Assembly: GCA_035310125.1 (NCBI GenBank) | Contig: DATGEP010000019.1 | Span: 15,446-79,445, forward strand | Source of the DNA: DATGEP01 sp035310125 | GTDB lineage: Bacteria; Chloroflexota; Ktedonobacteria; Ktedonobacterales; JADMIN01 | Length of the DNA stretch: 64,000 nucleotides | Reading direction: 5' to 3' | Shown here: positions 18,492-27,700 of the stretch, in pieces | How positions within the stretch are numbered: the stretch's first letter is position 1 | Layout: every line of letters begins with the position of its first letter | Notes under the pieces: model-generated | What the model saw: the letters and a program-made list of their open reading frames with translations, nothing else | The model's database searches: none | Told to the model about the DNA's origin: nothing | Made by a program: the position numbers and the translations under genes

Positions 18492-19299
18492 GCAGTTTTC
18501 GCTGACGCTGGGCCACCTCTACCCTGACCAGCTCAACGTATATGGCGACCGGGGCAACATTCTCACCTTCCAGCAGCGGTGCGCCTGGCGCGGCATCGCG
18601 CTGCGCATCGCCGGTCTTGATCTCGGCGAACGGGTGGATTTCACCGCATATGATCTCTTCTTCATAGGCGGCGGCCAGGACAAAGAGCAGGACGAGGTCG
18701 CCCGCGACCTGCGCGAGGTGAAAGGTGACGACATTCGCGCCGCCGTGGAGGGGGACGTGCCCGTGCTTGCCGTCTGCGGAGGATACCAACTGCTCGCCCG
18801 CTTCTATCGTCCCGCTGACGGACCGGAATTGGCGGGGCTGGGCATCTTCGACGCCTGGACGATCCACAGGGGTAAGCGCGTGCCGCGCTGTGTCGGCAAT
18901 GTGGCGCTCCGCTGGCGGGACAGCACGCTCATCGGCTTTGAGAACCATGGTGGGCGAACCTATTTGGGTGATGGCGCACAGCCGCTTGGTGCTGTGCTCG
19001 CCGGACATGGCAACAACAGCGAGGATGGCGCGGAGGGATGCGTCTATCGCAATGCTTTTGGCACCTACTTGCATGGCTCGCTGCTCCCGAAGAATCCCCA
19101 TCTGGCGGATGCGCTGCTGGCGCTGGCGCTACGCCGCCGCTATGGCGTGGACGGTGCGCGCGTGGCGCTCGCGCCACTGGATGACGAGCTGGAGTGGCAA
19201 GCGCACGAAGCGATGCTACGCCGGCTGGGCGTCGCGGCGTTGGCGCCGCGACATGCTTCGCAGGCCACAAGCACTAAGGCGGCGACGGCTGACATGTAG
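18484..19299 (+). CDS. gatD: lipid II isoglutaminyl synthase glutaminase subunit GatD
   Basis: A 271-residue class I (triad-type, CobB/CobQ-like) glutamine amidotransferase. The nucleophile is C98 in AVCGGYQLL and the catalytic His is H197 in GTYLHGSLLPKNP. The FENHGGRTY segment that lines the active site in characterised GatD is also present. It supplies ammonia to MurT for conversion of the peptidoglycan D-Glu to D-isoGln. The ATG lies inside the end of murT (eight-base overlap), so the two subunits are coupled, as elsewhere. The C-terminal 25 residues (Ala/Thr-rich) extend beyond the usual domain. Together with murT this indicates an amidated, Gram-positive-type cell wall. Confidence 0.92.
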   Translation: MSEQFSLTLGHLYPDQLNVYGDRGNILTFQQRCAWRGIALRIAGLDLGERVDFTAYDLFFIGGGQDKEQDEVARDLREVKGDDIRAAVEGDVPVLAVCGGYQLLARFYRPADGPELAGLGIFDAWTIHRGKRVPRCVGNVALRWRDSTLIGFENHGGRTYLGDGAQPLGAVLAGHGNNSEDGAEGCVYRNAFGTYLHGSLLPKNPHLADALLALALRRRYGVDGARVALAPLDDELEWQAHEAMLRRLGVAALAPRHASQATSTKAATADM

Positions 19300-19743
19300 C
19301 GCTGATTTGGGCGCAGGGAACATGTGATGAGACCCGGGGCAGGGGTAACTTTTGGATGCTCGGCGCGTATTCGATACTGAGAGGACTGGCACGGATACAC
19401 CTTTTCTGGTGAATCTCTCCCCGGTCATCGCAGTCACACGTTACGGTTTATAGTGACGCCTATCAATGACGTTAGGCGCCACTATCCAGGAAACCAACGT
19501 AGCTCTGGCACGACATCTGCTTATTCAACGACGTAGAAATCGTGTCTGAGCGAGAGAAAGATTCGATGGTAGCACGAGGCGCCCCGGAAGAGCGGGTGGC
19601 CAGCCAGCATTCGGCATAGCGGTCCGTTAGCGACAGCACCTTTCTCATGGCGTAGACGCAAACGGACACGATAGTAGCCGGTGCGTGGCCATGCGCTGTA
19701 CCCGTTTCTGTGGCCTGCCATAAGCAGCGGGAGGTGTCGCGTT
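19300..19743. other. 444-base intergenic stretch with one imperfect hairpin
   Basis: No convincing gene is seen. An imperfect inverted repeat, ATAGTGACGCCTA at 19450-19462 against 19473-19485 (one mismatch, ten-base loop), is the only clear structure. Two minus-strand frames of 65 residues (19472-19669 and 19521-19721) lack ribosome-binding sites and recognisable motifs. Confidence 0.5.
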
Positions 19744-19923
19744 ATGAATCAGTATGAAGACCTGCTGGTAGACGCCCTGCTGGATCGCGGATTCTCTGTT
19801 GAGGAAGCCGTGCGCTTGATCGCGCTGCAAGAGCGGCTTGAGCGCGAGCGGCGGGAAGTGGAAGAGCGGCGGAAGTTCTCGCAGTGGATGGCGAGCATCT
19901 ATGGGATCAATGAGCCGGAGTGA
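19744..19923 (+). CDS. small helical protein, 59 aa, unknown
   Basis: A 59-residue highly charged peptide. The start ATG has a good Shine-Dalgarno (GGGAGGTG at 19730-19737). The N-terminal half reads like a short UBA-like helix bundle (EDLLVDALLDRGFSVEEAVRLIALQERL), followed by an Arg/Glu-rich helix with coiled-coil-like heptads. Similar small proteins with this layout occur as unannotated open frames in related genomes, as far as I can recall; I cannot name a family. It is followed by a strong intrinsic terminator at 19949-19994, which supports it being a separate transcription unit. Confidence 0.6.
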   Translation: MNQYEDLLVDALLDRGFSVEEAVRLIALQERLERERREVEERRKFSQWMASIYGINEPE

Positions 19924-19948
19924 TGTAGCAGCCATTCCATTTTGACGT

Positions 19949-19994
19949 AAGCGGGAGGGCAGCGGCCAAACGTTGCTCTCCCGCTTATTTATGC
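19949..19994. terminator. intrinsic terminator
   Basis: AAGCGGGAGGGCAGCG (19949-19964) pairs with CGTTGCTCTCCCGCTT (19971-19986), a 16-bp stem with a GCCAAA loop and one or two G-U pairs. It is followed on the plus strand by TTTATT. It serves the 59-residue gene and could also block minus-strand transcripts. Confidence 0.8.
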
Positions 19995-20010
19995 GTCTCG
20001 GTCTGGACTA

Positions 20011-20241
20011 TCACATCTTCCAGAACGTCAGGAGATCGGACCTCGCGTCGAGCAGGGCGAGCCGCGCGCCCGTGGGGGACCAGACCGGTGCGGTCCCGCT
20101 GCATCCCGTAGCCATAAGAACCAAAGATCGCCACGTCCATCCATCTGACAGAGCATACAGGAGCCGTGAGCGGCGCTCGCCTTGGCTTGCGGCGTGCGCC
20201 AGCCTGGTGATACGATACCACTGTATAGGGTATGGTTCCTG
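20011..20241 (-). pseudogene. remnant of a WD40/TolB-like beta-propeller gene
   Basis: Minus-strand frame of 76 codons between two stops with no start codon near its beginning; the only ATG leaves 34 residues. The translation looks protein-like: one blade ends VWSPTGARLALLD and the preceding stretch, LLYALSDGWTWRSLVLM, resembles an earlier blade strand. PVWSPTGARLA is a typical TolB/WD40-like blade motif. The rest of a propeller is absent on either side, so this seems to be the 3' end of a decayed or truncated gene. Recognition rests on one motif and should be checked by translated search. Confidence 0.4.
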
Positions 20242-20244
20242 CTA

Positions 20245-20547
20245 CATCAACGACACTCACGGCACTCACGCACTTCAACGCTGGCGCACTGGAGCGTCTG
20301 AGCATTCTTTATTTCTATGTACGCTTCCTCCGCTGCCCTCCGCGCGGAGCTGGCCTGGCAGATGCTAAGGTGTTGTTGAGGTTGGAGGTTGCGGCAGCGC
20401 CTTCTCGCCAGGCACCGCCACACTCCTGGCAGGTCGTGGCGATGGGCAGGAGGCTTGTCCGCGCGAGGCCGAGGCACACGAGACATACCACACAATCCCA
20501 CACGGAAACCGTACCAGCATAAACAGCATACCGAGGAGGGATGGGCG
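20245..20547. other. leader region before the mannose-1-P guanylyltransferase-like gene
   Basis: No gene supported here. The region is purine/pyrimidine mixed with CACACGAGACATACCACAC-like A/C-rich DNA near 20475-20520, and ends with the GAGGAGG ribosome-binding site at 20533-20539. No clear -35/-10 pair or terminator was seen. The frame to 20389 is open in phase with the gene but has no conserved features. Confidence 0.4.
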
Positions 20548-23040
20548 ATGAAGGCCGTCGTAATGGCGGGCGGCGAGGGGTCCCGCCTGCGCCCGCTGAC
20601 TGTGACGCGACCCAAACCGATGGTGCCCATCGTCGGACGCCCCGTCATGGAGCACATCCTCAATCTGCTCAAGGCGCATGGCATCACCGATGTCGTCGTC
20701 ACGGTGCAGTATATGGCCAGCGCGATCGAGGACTACTTTGGCGATGGCAGCCAGTTTGGCATGCACATCAACTACTCGCGCGAAGAGGTCCCGCTTGGCA
20801 CGGCGGGCAGCGTCAAGAATGCCGAAGAGTTTTTGGATGAGCCGTTTCTCGTCATCAGCGGCGACGCGCTCACGGATTTCGACCTCGGCGCCATCATCAA
20901 ATACCACCAGGACCATAAGGCGCTGGCGACGTTGACGCTCGCGCACGTCGCCAATCCCCTCGAATATGGGGTCATCATCACCGATGACACCGGACACATC
21001 CGCCAGTTTCTGGAAAAGCCGAGCTGGGGTGAAGTTTTCAGCGACACAATCAACACGGGCATCTACGTCCTTGATCCGGTCATCTTCTCGTATTTCGAGA
21101 AAGATAAGCCCTACGACTTCAGCCAGGAGCTGTTCCCTTATATGCTGCAGAAGGGCGATCCCATCTACGGCTTCGTTGCCGAGGGCTACTGGTGCGACGT
21201 GGGTAATCTGGCAGAGTACATGAAGGCGAACGCCGACGTGCTCCAGGCCAAGGTTAAAGTACAGATCCCCGGCACCGATATGGGTGGCGGCGTCTGGGCG
21301 GAGGAGGGCGTTGAGATCGCGCCGGATGCCCAGATTTTCGGTCCCGTGTACCTGGGGCATGACTGCAAGATCAAGAGCGGCACCATCATTCACGGCCCCA
21401 GCTGCGTCGGACACTATACCATCGTGGACGACCGGGCACAGATTGACCGCAGCGTTGTTTGGAGCAATTCATACATCGGTGAGCGGACCGAGCTGCGCGG
21501 CGCGCTGGTCGGTACTTCTACCAGCGTCAAGAGCAAGGCAGTCATGTTCGAGGGCGCTGTGGTGGGCGACCACTCGGTCATTGACGAAGGCGCCATTATT
21601 CAGCCCGGCGTCAAGATCTGGCCGAACAAAGAGATTGAGACCGGGGCCGTCATCACCAGCAGCATCATCTGGGGATCGCAGGGCCGCCGCTCCCTCTTCG
21701 GGCGCTATGGCGTCACCGGCCTCGTCAACGTGGATATCACGCCGGATTTCGCCGCGAAGCTGGGCGCGGCGTATGGCGCTGTGCTTCCCAAGGGCGCCGT
21801 CGTCTGTGTCAACCGCGACAACCACCGCACGCCACGCATGGTCAAGCGGGCTATCATCTCCGGCTTGCCTTCCGCGGGCGTCAATGTCTCTGATCTGGAG
21901 ACTGTGCCGCTGCCTGTGGCGCGCTATTATGTGCGCACGACTGATGCGGCGGGTGGTGTGCATATTCGCCTCTCGCCATTCGATCAGCGTATCGTGGACA
22001 TCAAATTCTTCGATTCAACGGGTCTTGACATCAGCACGAACACGCAGCGCAAGATCGAAAACCTGTTCTTCCGTGAGGACTTCCGGCGTGTCTACCTTGA
22101 TGACATCGGACAAATCTCGTACGCACCCGCCGTCAATGACCGCTACATCGCGGCGTTCCTGCGCGCCGTGGATATCGAGGCGCTGCGCAAGCGGAAATAT
22201 CGCCTCGTCGTGGATTACGGCCACGGCGGCAGTGTCGAGGTGATGTCTCCTGTCTTCAATGCCATCGGTGCGGATGTCATTGCCCTCAACGCCACGCGCG
22301 ATCCGACACGCTATTCACGCACCGCTGAGCAATTCGACCGCGATATGCAGATACTCGCATCCATCACGGGAACGCTCAAGGCGGACCTGGGCGTGCGCAT
22401 TGACACCGGGGGCGAGAAGATCTTTGTCGTGGACGACCATGGTCAGCAGGTGGATGGCGGCAAGCTGCTCGCCGCAATGGCGGAGCTGGTGCTGCGGGGA
22501 CGCGGTAGCGGCACTGTTGCGGTACCCGTCACGGCGCCGAGCGTGGTGCAGAAAGTGGTCGAGCGGCAGAAAGGCAAGGTCGTCTACACCAAAGTCATGC
22601 CGCAGGCGCTCTCTAATGCCGCGACCAGCCCCGGTATGGTTCTCGTCGGCGATGGCGCGGGTGGCTTTGTCTTCCCGGAATTCCACCCCGCCTTCGATGG
22701 CATGTACGCCATAATGAAGCTTCTGGAAGCCCTCGCCCACTTCGATACGGCGCTTTCTGAGGTGGTGAGCAAGCTTCCCCCCTACTATCTTATTCGCACG
22801 CAGGTCAACTGCCCGTGGGAGTACAAGGGCAAGGTGATGCGTATCCTGAGCGAGCAGTATCGTGAGCAACGTGAGGAGCCGATTGACGGCGTGAAAATTG
22901 ACCTGGGTGAGGAGTGGGTGCTCGTGCTGCCCGACGCCGACCGCCCGCTCTTCCATGTGCTGGCGGAGTCGCGCTCGCGCGACGCGGCGCAGGCGCTGGC
23001 CGACAAATATGCCCGCGTCGTCAGCGGTCTCCAGCACTGA
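20548..23040 (+). CDS. sugar-phosphate nucleotidyltransferase fused to a phosphomannomutase-like domain
   Basis: An 830-residue fusion. Residues 1-235 are a nucleotidyltransferase (GGEGSRLRP at 8-16, KPMVPI, then DALTDFD) of the mannose-1-phosphate guanylyltransferase type. About 250-380 are left-handed beta-helix repeats, and 385-830 a phosphoglucomutase/phosphomannomutase fold. In the mutase part the entry motif DNHRTPRMVKR is kept. The phosphoserine loop (usually TxSHNP) is replaced by a GGVHIRLSP stretch. The Mg loop (usually DGDxDR) reads RIDTGGEKIF, so mutase activity is doubtful. Similar fusions are known in actinobacteria and cyanobacteria and supply GDP-mannose or a related sugar nucleotide. 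The ATG at 20548 follows GAGGAGG. Confidence 0.85.
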   Translation: MKAVVMAGGEGSRLRPLTVTRPKPMVPIVGRPVMEHILNLLKAHGITDVVVTVQYMASAIEDYFGDGSQFGMHINYSREEVPLGTAGSVKNAEEFLDEPFLVISGDALTDFDLGAIIKYHQDHKALATLTLAHVANPLEYGVIITDDTGHIRQFLEKPSWGEVFSDTINTGIYVLDPVIFSYFEKDKPYDFSQELFPYMLQKGDPIYGFVAEGYWCDVGNLAEYMKANADVLQAKVKVQIPGTDMGGGVWAEEGVEIAPDAQIFGPVYLGHDCKIKSGTIIHGPSCVGHYTIVDDRAQIDRSVVWSNSYIGERTELRGALVGTSTSVKSKAVMFEGAVVGDHSVIDEGAIIQPGVKIWPNKEIETGAVITSSIIWGSQGRRSLFGRYGVTGLVNVDITPDFAAKLGAAYGAVLPKGAVVCVNRDNHRTPRMVKRAIISGLPSAGVNVSDLETVPLPVARYYVRTTDAAGGVHIRLSPFDQRIVDIKFFDSTGLDISTNTQRKIENLFFREDFRRVYLDDIGQISYAPAVNDRYIAAFLRAVDIEALRKRKYRLVVDYGHGGSVEVMSPVFNAIGADVIALNATRDPTRYSRTAEQFDRDMQILASITGTLKADLGVRIDTGGEKIFVVDDHGQQVDGGKLLAAMAELVLRGRGSGTVAVPVTAPSVVQKVVERQKGKVVYTKVMPQALSNAATSPGMVLVGDGAGGFVFPEFHPAFDGMYAIMKLLEALAHFDTALSEVVSKLPPYYLIRTQVNCPWEYKGKVMRILSEQYREQREEPIDGVKIDLGEEWVLVLPDADRPLFHVLAESRSRDAAQALADKYARVVSGLQH

Positions 23041-23245
23041 GCTTCACGTTTTGCGCTGAGAGCTGCGAGACGGTCCAGGGTTTTGCCCGCGAAACAAGTG
23101 TATGTCTTGCGCATTGACCTTCTTCCACGTTGATGCGCCAAGCGTGTTGCGACTGCACGACACGCGGGGGTAGAGTGGCTTGCATAGACAGCCCTATGCC
23201 ACACGCGCGTACTATATTGGCCCGGGATGAAGGTGCAGGTGAGAG

Positions 23246-24445
23246 ATGGCGCGCTGGGCGAGCATGCGCGTGCTGCCTAACAAGCTCGGCAAGCGAGCGC
23301 GTGTGCTGCTGCTCGCGCTCGTACTTGTCGGAGTGGTCGCCGCGGCCATCGCATACAGCCAGCGCTCGGCCATTCGTGCGCTTCTGTCCAGCTCGCACTA
23401 TGTTGGCGGCAACCCGACCGTCACGCGCTTGCATCTGCCAACCGGCTTTTCTGCGACGGTCTATGCATCGGGCCTCAACGGGCCGCGCTTCTTTGCGTTC
23501 GGGCCGGATGGCACGGTCTTCACCACCGAGCGCGGGACCGGGAGCATCGTGGCTTTCGGGCCGCCCGATGCCTCCGGCAAAGCCAGCCGCCGCACGGTCG
23601 TTATCACGGGGCTTGATGATCCCACCAGTGTCGTGTACTTTGGTGGCGCTCTCTACGTGGGTGAGCAGAATGCGGTCACACGCATCGCGCTTGGACCTGA
23701 TCTGCGTGCGGCGGGCAAACAGGACATCGTGCCGAACCTGCCCACCGGCGGCCAGCATACCACGCGCACGGTGCTCATCGGCCCGGATGGCATGCTGTAC
23801 GTCTCTATCGGCTCAACCTGCAACAATTGCGTGGAGACGGACTCCCACCGCGCCGCCATCTGGCAATATCACCTGGACGGTAGCGGCGGCCGGCTCTACG
23901 CGCGCGGCCTACGCAACGCCGTGGGTCTTGCCATCAATCCCTGGAGCTCGCAGATCTGGATCACGGTGAACGGGCGCGATAACATGGGCGACAACCTGCC
24001 GCCCGACACCCTATATGCGCTCCAGGACGGCGGCAATTACGGGTGGCCAGTGTGCCAGGCCGGCACGATCATTGACCCGGATCTCGGCCATCCCGGCGAT
24101 TGCAACGGCGTCGTCCAGCCGCTCGTCAATTTGCAGGCGCATTCCGCGCCGCTCGGCCTCGCGTTCTACAACAGCGGCGTATTCCCTCAGCGGTATCACG
24201 GTCTCTTCGTGGCGTACCACGGCTCCTGGAACCGCAGCGTGCCGATCGGCTACAAAGTTGTCTTCATCCCGCTGGATGCCAGCGGCAACGTTGCCGGGCC
24301 GCCGCAAGACTTCGCCACCGGCTGGCTCCAAAACAACGACGACGCCACCGGGCGTCCCGTCGGCGTAGGAGTCGGCTCGGATGGCGCTCTGTATGTGAGC
24401 GACGACAAGTACGGCGCCATCTATCGCATCACGTATAACACATAG
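23246..24445 (+). CDS. PQQ-dependent sugar (sorbosone/glucose-type) dehydrogenase, membrane-anchored
   Basis: A 399-residue six-bladed beta-propeller of the soluble glucose/sorbosone dehydrogenase group. A signal anchor covers about residues 19-36 after a basic N-terminus. Blade motifs such as GPDGMLYVSIGS and GSDGALYVSDD recur, and HGSWNRS followed by GYKVVFIP is typical of this family. These proteins oxidise aldoses or related sugars with PQQ; whether PQQ is bound here cannot be told from sequence. No PQQ-synthesis genes are present in the window. The extracytoplasmic domain has two close cysteines (CNNC) that may form a disulfide. The start at 23246 has a weak GGTGAGAG before it. Confidence 0.82.
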   Translation: MARWASMRVLPNKLGKRARVLLLALVLVGVVAAAIAYSQRSAIRALLSSSHYVGGNPTVTRLHLPTGFSATVYASGLNGPRFFAFGPDGTVFTTERGTGSIVAFGPPDASGKASRRTVVITGLDDPTSVVYFGGALYVGEQNAVTRIALGPDLRAAGKQDIVPNLPTGGQHTTRTVLIGPDGMLYVSIGSTCNNCVETDSHRAAIWQYHLDGSGGRLYARGLRNAVGLAINPWSSQIWITVNGRDNMGDNLPPDTLYALQDGGNYGWPVCQAGTIIDPDLGHPGDCNGVVQPLVNLQAHSAPLGLAFYNSGVFPQRYHGLFVAYHGSWNRSVPIGYKVVFIPLDASGNVAGPPQDFATGWLQNNDDATGRPVGVGVGSDGALYVSDDKYGAIYRITYNT

Positions 24446-24461
24446 ACGGCCCGAAAGCTTG

Positions 24462-24725
24462 TCACTGCGCGCCGCCGGCTGCCAGCGCCGCGCGCAGCGT
24501 GCGATCCGGGCACATGCCGGGGAACGTACGCTCGTAGCAGACCATACAATAGTCACCCTCGCGGGCGTCATTCTCCTCGCCCGTCCCGTAGTACGTGATG
24601 GTGTGAGGGTCACACGCCAAATGGCCGCAGGGACGTAGCTTCGTCGTCTCTTCCCGATGCGGCAGCGCATACGGAAACTGCCCGATGTAGCACTCTGGCG
24701 TGTGCTGAGTATGGTCTTCAGTCAT
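24462..24725 (-). CDS. small Cys/His-rich (zinc-ribbon-like) protein
   Basis: About 87 residues from the ATG at 24725, thirty bases after the stop of the large helicase gene and on the same strand, so probably cotranscribed. Cysteines and histidines cluster as CGHLACDPH and YCMVCYERTFPGMC, with one more C-terminal to TPE (ECYIG). This resembles a two-site zinc finger, but I do not recognise the family. Two earlier in-frame ATGs (24737, 24758) would lengthen the N-terminus; AAAAGGATGG lies about ten bases before the chosen start. A role with the helicase is suggested only by adjacency. Confidence 0.65.
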   Translation of the reverse strand: MTEDHTQHTPECYIGQFPYALPHREETTKLRPCGHLACDPHTITYYGTGEENDAREGDYCMVCYERTFPGMCPDRTLRAALAAGGAQ

Positions 24726-24754
24726 AGGGCAAACCATCCTTTTATGGCATGTCA

Positions 24755-27700
24755 TTATGCGGGACAGATCAAGAAGAATGGGCAGGTTGGGCAAACCATC
24801 GGGTCCGGCTTCGGCGGATAGGCGCCGCCGCGCATACCCGCCAGCAGCTCATCTAACCGCTCACGCAGCCGCTCCAGCTTCCGGCCCTCAAGCCGGATAG
24901 ATCCCGTCTCTCCGGTCGTAAGATTCTGCTGCTGAAGCTCTGGCCGCGCGGGACTCGCACTCTGCTGGGCCGCCAGCTCGTAGAGCAGCGTCCGCAGATC
25001 AGCTTGCTCCATCTCGGCGCGACCAATCCGGTGCCGCACGATACGAATTGGCGCTTCCTCGCCTCTCGCGCGTGCCGTACGCGACGCGCGACCATTTGTT
25101 CCGTCGGGACCGTCTCGATGCTCCACGCGATCGAGCGTCACCGTCACCTCCTGGTCGCCCACGCGCACCGTCACCCCTGCGTCATACTGGGTCCGCAGCT
25201 CCACGGCCCGCGCTTCCGAGATCTGGCGCCACGAGCGCTCGACAATGGCCTTCCCGTGATGCCGGTACACCTCCAAAAATGGGTCGGGTGCCGTTTGGTA
25301 CGCCTCGTTCACACCTGCCATCACCGAGGCTTGCTCGCCGTCTCCCAGACCGCTGACCTCGCCGCGCTCGCGCTCCAGGACTGCCAGCCACCGCTCTTCG
25401 AAGAGCTTGTGTGCCTCCTCCAGCGAAACCGTTCCCGCTTCACCAGCCACGGACGATTCAGTCCGCATATGGAGCGCGTCCAGCGTTTCGTGCAAAGCAT
25501 GCCGTAACGTCGCCAGGCCCACCTCGCGCGTGCGCAAGCGGTAGAGATACCGATAGGCATACTGGCGCGGGCAGCGGTTGTACGTCTCGATAGCGGAGAT
25601 GGAGACCGGCGTACCGTCTGGCGCGGGCGCGCCCTCCTCGGGGCCAGCCGCCTGTTGTGTAGAGGCTTGGGCCAACGCCGGAGCATCCCAGCGTTCGCGG
25701 CGTGGGCGATCACCCAGTCGTGCCTCGATAGGCGCGAGAAAAGGCGAGGGGCGGTAATGCATGCGGCCATACATCTCCGCTCGGCTCAATATCAGTTCGT
25801 CGCGCGCGCGTGTCATTGCCACATAGAAGAGGCATGCCTCCTCAGTCAGATGAGCTTCGGCTTCGCTGGCCGGCGCCGGAGTATGCGCGACGAGCGCCGG
25901 AAGCGGTGCGCTGGTGCCGCGTCGCTGGATCGGAAAACGCCGATCCACAAGTCCCGGCAGATACACAACCGGGAACTCCAGCCCTTTGCTTCCATGCACC
26001 GTCAACACCCGCACACCGTCTTCGGTATCGCCGCCAAGCTCGTCCGCGTTTGCGCCCGCCTCCTGGCGTAGCGCCGCCACGATACGAACATAGTCGAGGA
26101 ATCCAGCCCAATCCGCCCGCATCCCAGCGCCAGCTTGCGTGTTCTGCGCCTGTCGCCGGTCATCGTACGCGCGAGCCAGCGCGAGCAACTGCGCCATTGC
26201 GCCCGCTACCGCCCGCCGTTCGCCAGGAGCGCCGGCGTCAAGCAGATGGTCGCCGATGCTGGTTAACTCGAAAACGTATCGCGCCAGCCCAGTGGCGACA
26301 TCCGGCGCCGCGTGGAGCTCCGCTAGGGTCTCTCGGAGCGCGGCCATGCCAGCGTATCCCGCGGGCGAGATGCCAGGCAGATCCGGCGGCAGCGAGCGCA
26401 TGAGGATGACCGGCGATACGTGCCGCGCGCGCGCGGCAGCCAGGAGCGCGCGTGCCTCGGCGGCGGTGAAGGCATGATCCGCCAGATTGCCGGCCCGCAA
26501 AATCCCCATACCGCTCAGCTCGACAAGCAAGGAAAGCACTGCCAACACATCTTTGATCTCGACATGCTCCAACATCGGTACGGCCAGCCGTGTTCGCACG
26601 CCGGCCGCCTGAAGTGCCGCCGCGACCTTCTGGCACTGCCGCCGCGTTCGGCAGAGCACCACTTGCGCACGCAATGGTCGCCCGCTCGCTTCACGAGCGC
26701 GGATGGCTTCCACCAGCCCGGCCAGCTCCGCCGCTTCATCCGGTGCGATGGCAAGAGTGATCGTTCCATCACCACCGCGCACGGAGTGTAGCGGCTCATG
26801 CGACTGCGCGCCGCCGTCGAGCCGGGCGCTGGCCAGCGCCGCCGCCGCATCGAGGATCGCGGGATGTGAGCGGTAATTCTGCCGCAGCGTATGAATCCGC
26901 GCGGTAGGATACTCGCTGGCGAAGCGACTGAGGTTAGCCGGCGACGCGCCACGGAAACGATAGATTGCCTGGTCGGCGTCGCCAACCGCCCAGAGCGGAC
27001 CGGACTCACCCGCGAGAGTTTGCAATAGCACACCCATCGCCCGGTTGATGTCCTGAAATTCGTCTACCAACACATGCTGGTAGCGCATTCGCACTTCGGC
27101 TAGCACATCGGGATGCTCCCGCAACACTCGCACGGCCAGACGGATCATATCGCCGAAATCAGCGTCACCGCGTGCCTCCAACGTCGCCTGATACGCGTGG
27201 TATATCTCCGCTACCTCCGCCGCTCGCTCCGCCACTCCTCGCTCCTCCGCCGTACGAGCATCCTCACGCATACGTGCGGCGATAGCGGCATACTCATCCG
27301 GCTCGCAAAGCTCGTCCTTGGCGCGCGAGATGGCCGCCAGCAATGCTGGGAAGTGCATAGCGGGAGCGGACAAGGGTTGGTAGTGCGCGAGCCGCAGCGT
27401 GCTGGCTAGCTCCCGTAGCAGGAAGTAGCCGTCGGTTTCGCTGACCAGCCGGAAATCGGGACGGAGGCCGGCGTTCGGCGCGTAACTGCGCAACAGATCG
27501 CCGCAGAACGCATGGAGCGTAGAAATTGTCGGAAGCGCGATGCGCCCCTCGTCGCCAGCGCGCGCGGCCCCAAGGAGCTGATCGAGACGCTCGCGCATCT
27601 CGCGTGCTGCCTTGTTGGAGAATGTCAGCGCCAGAATCTGGTGCGGCGGGATGCCGCGCTCCGCCACGAGGTAAGCGACACGCGCTACTAAGGTGCTGGT

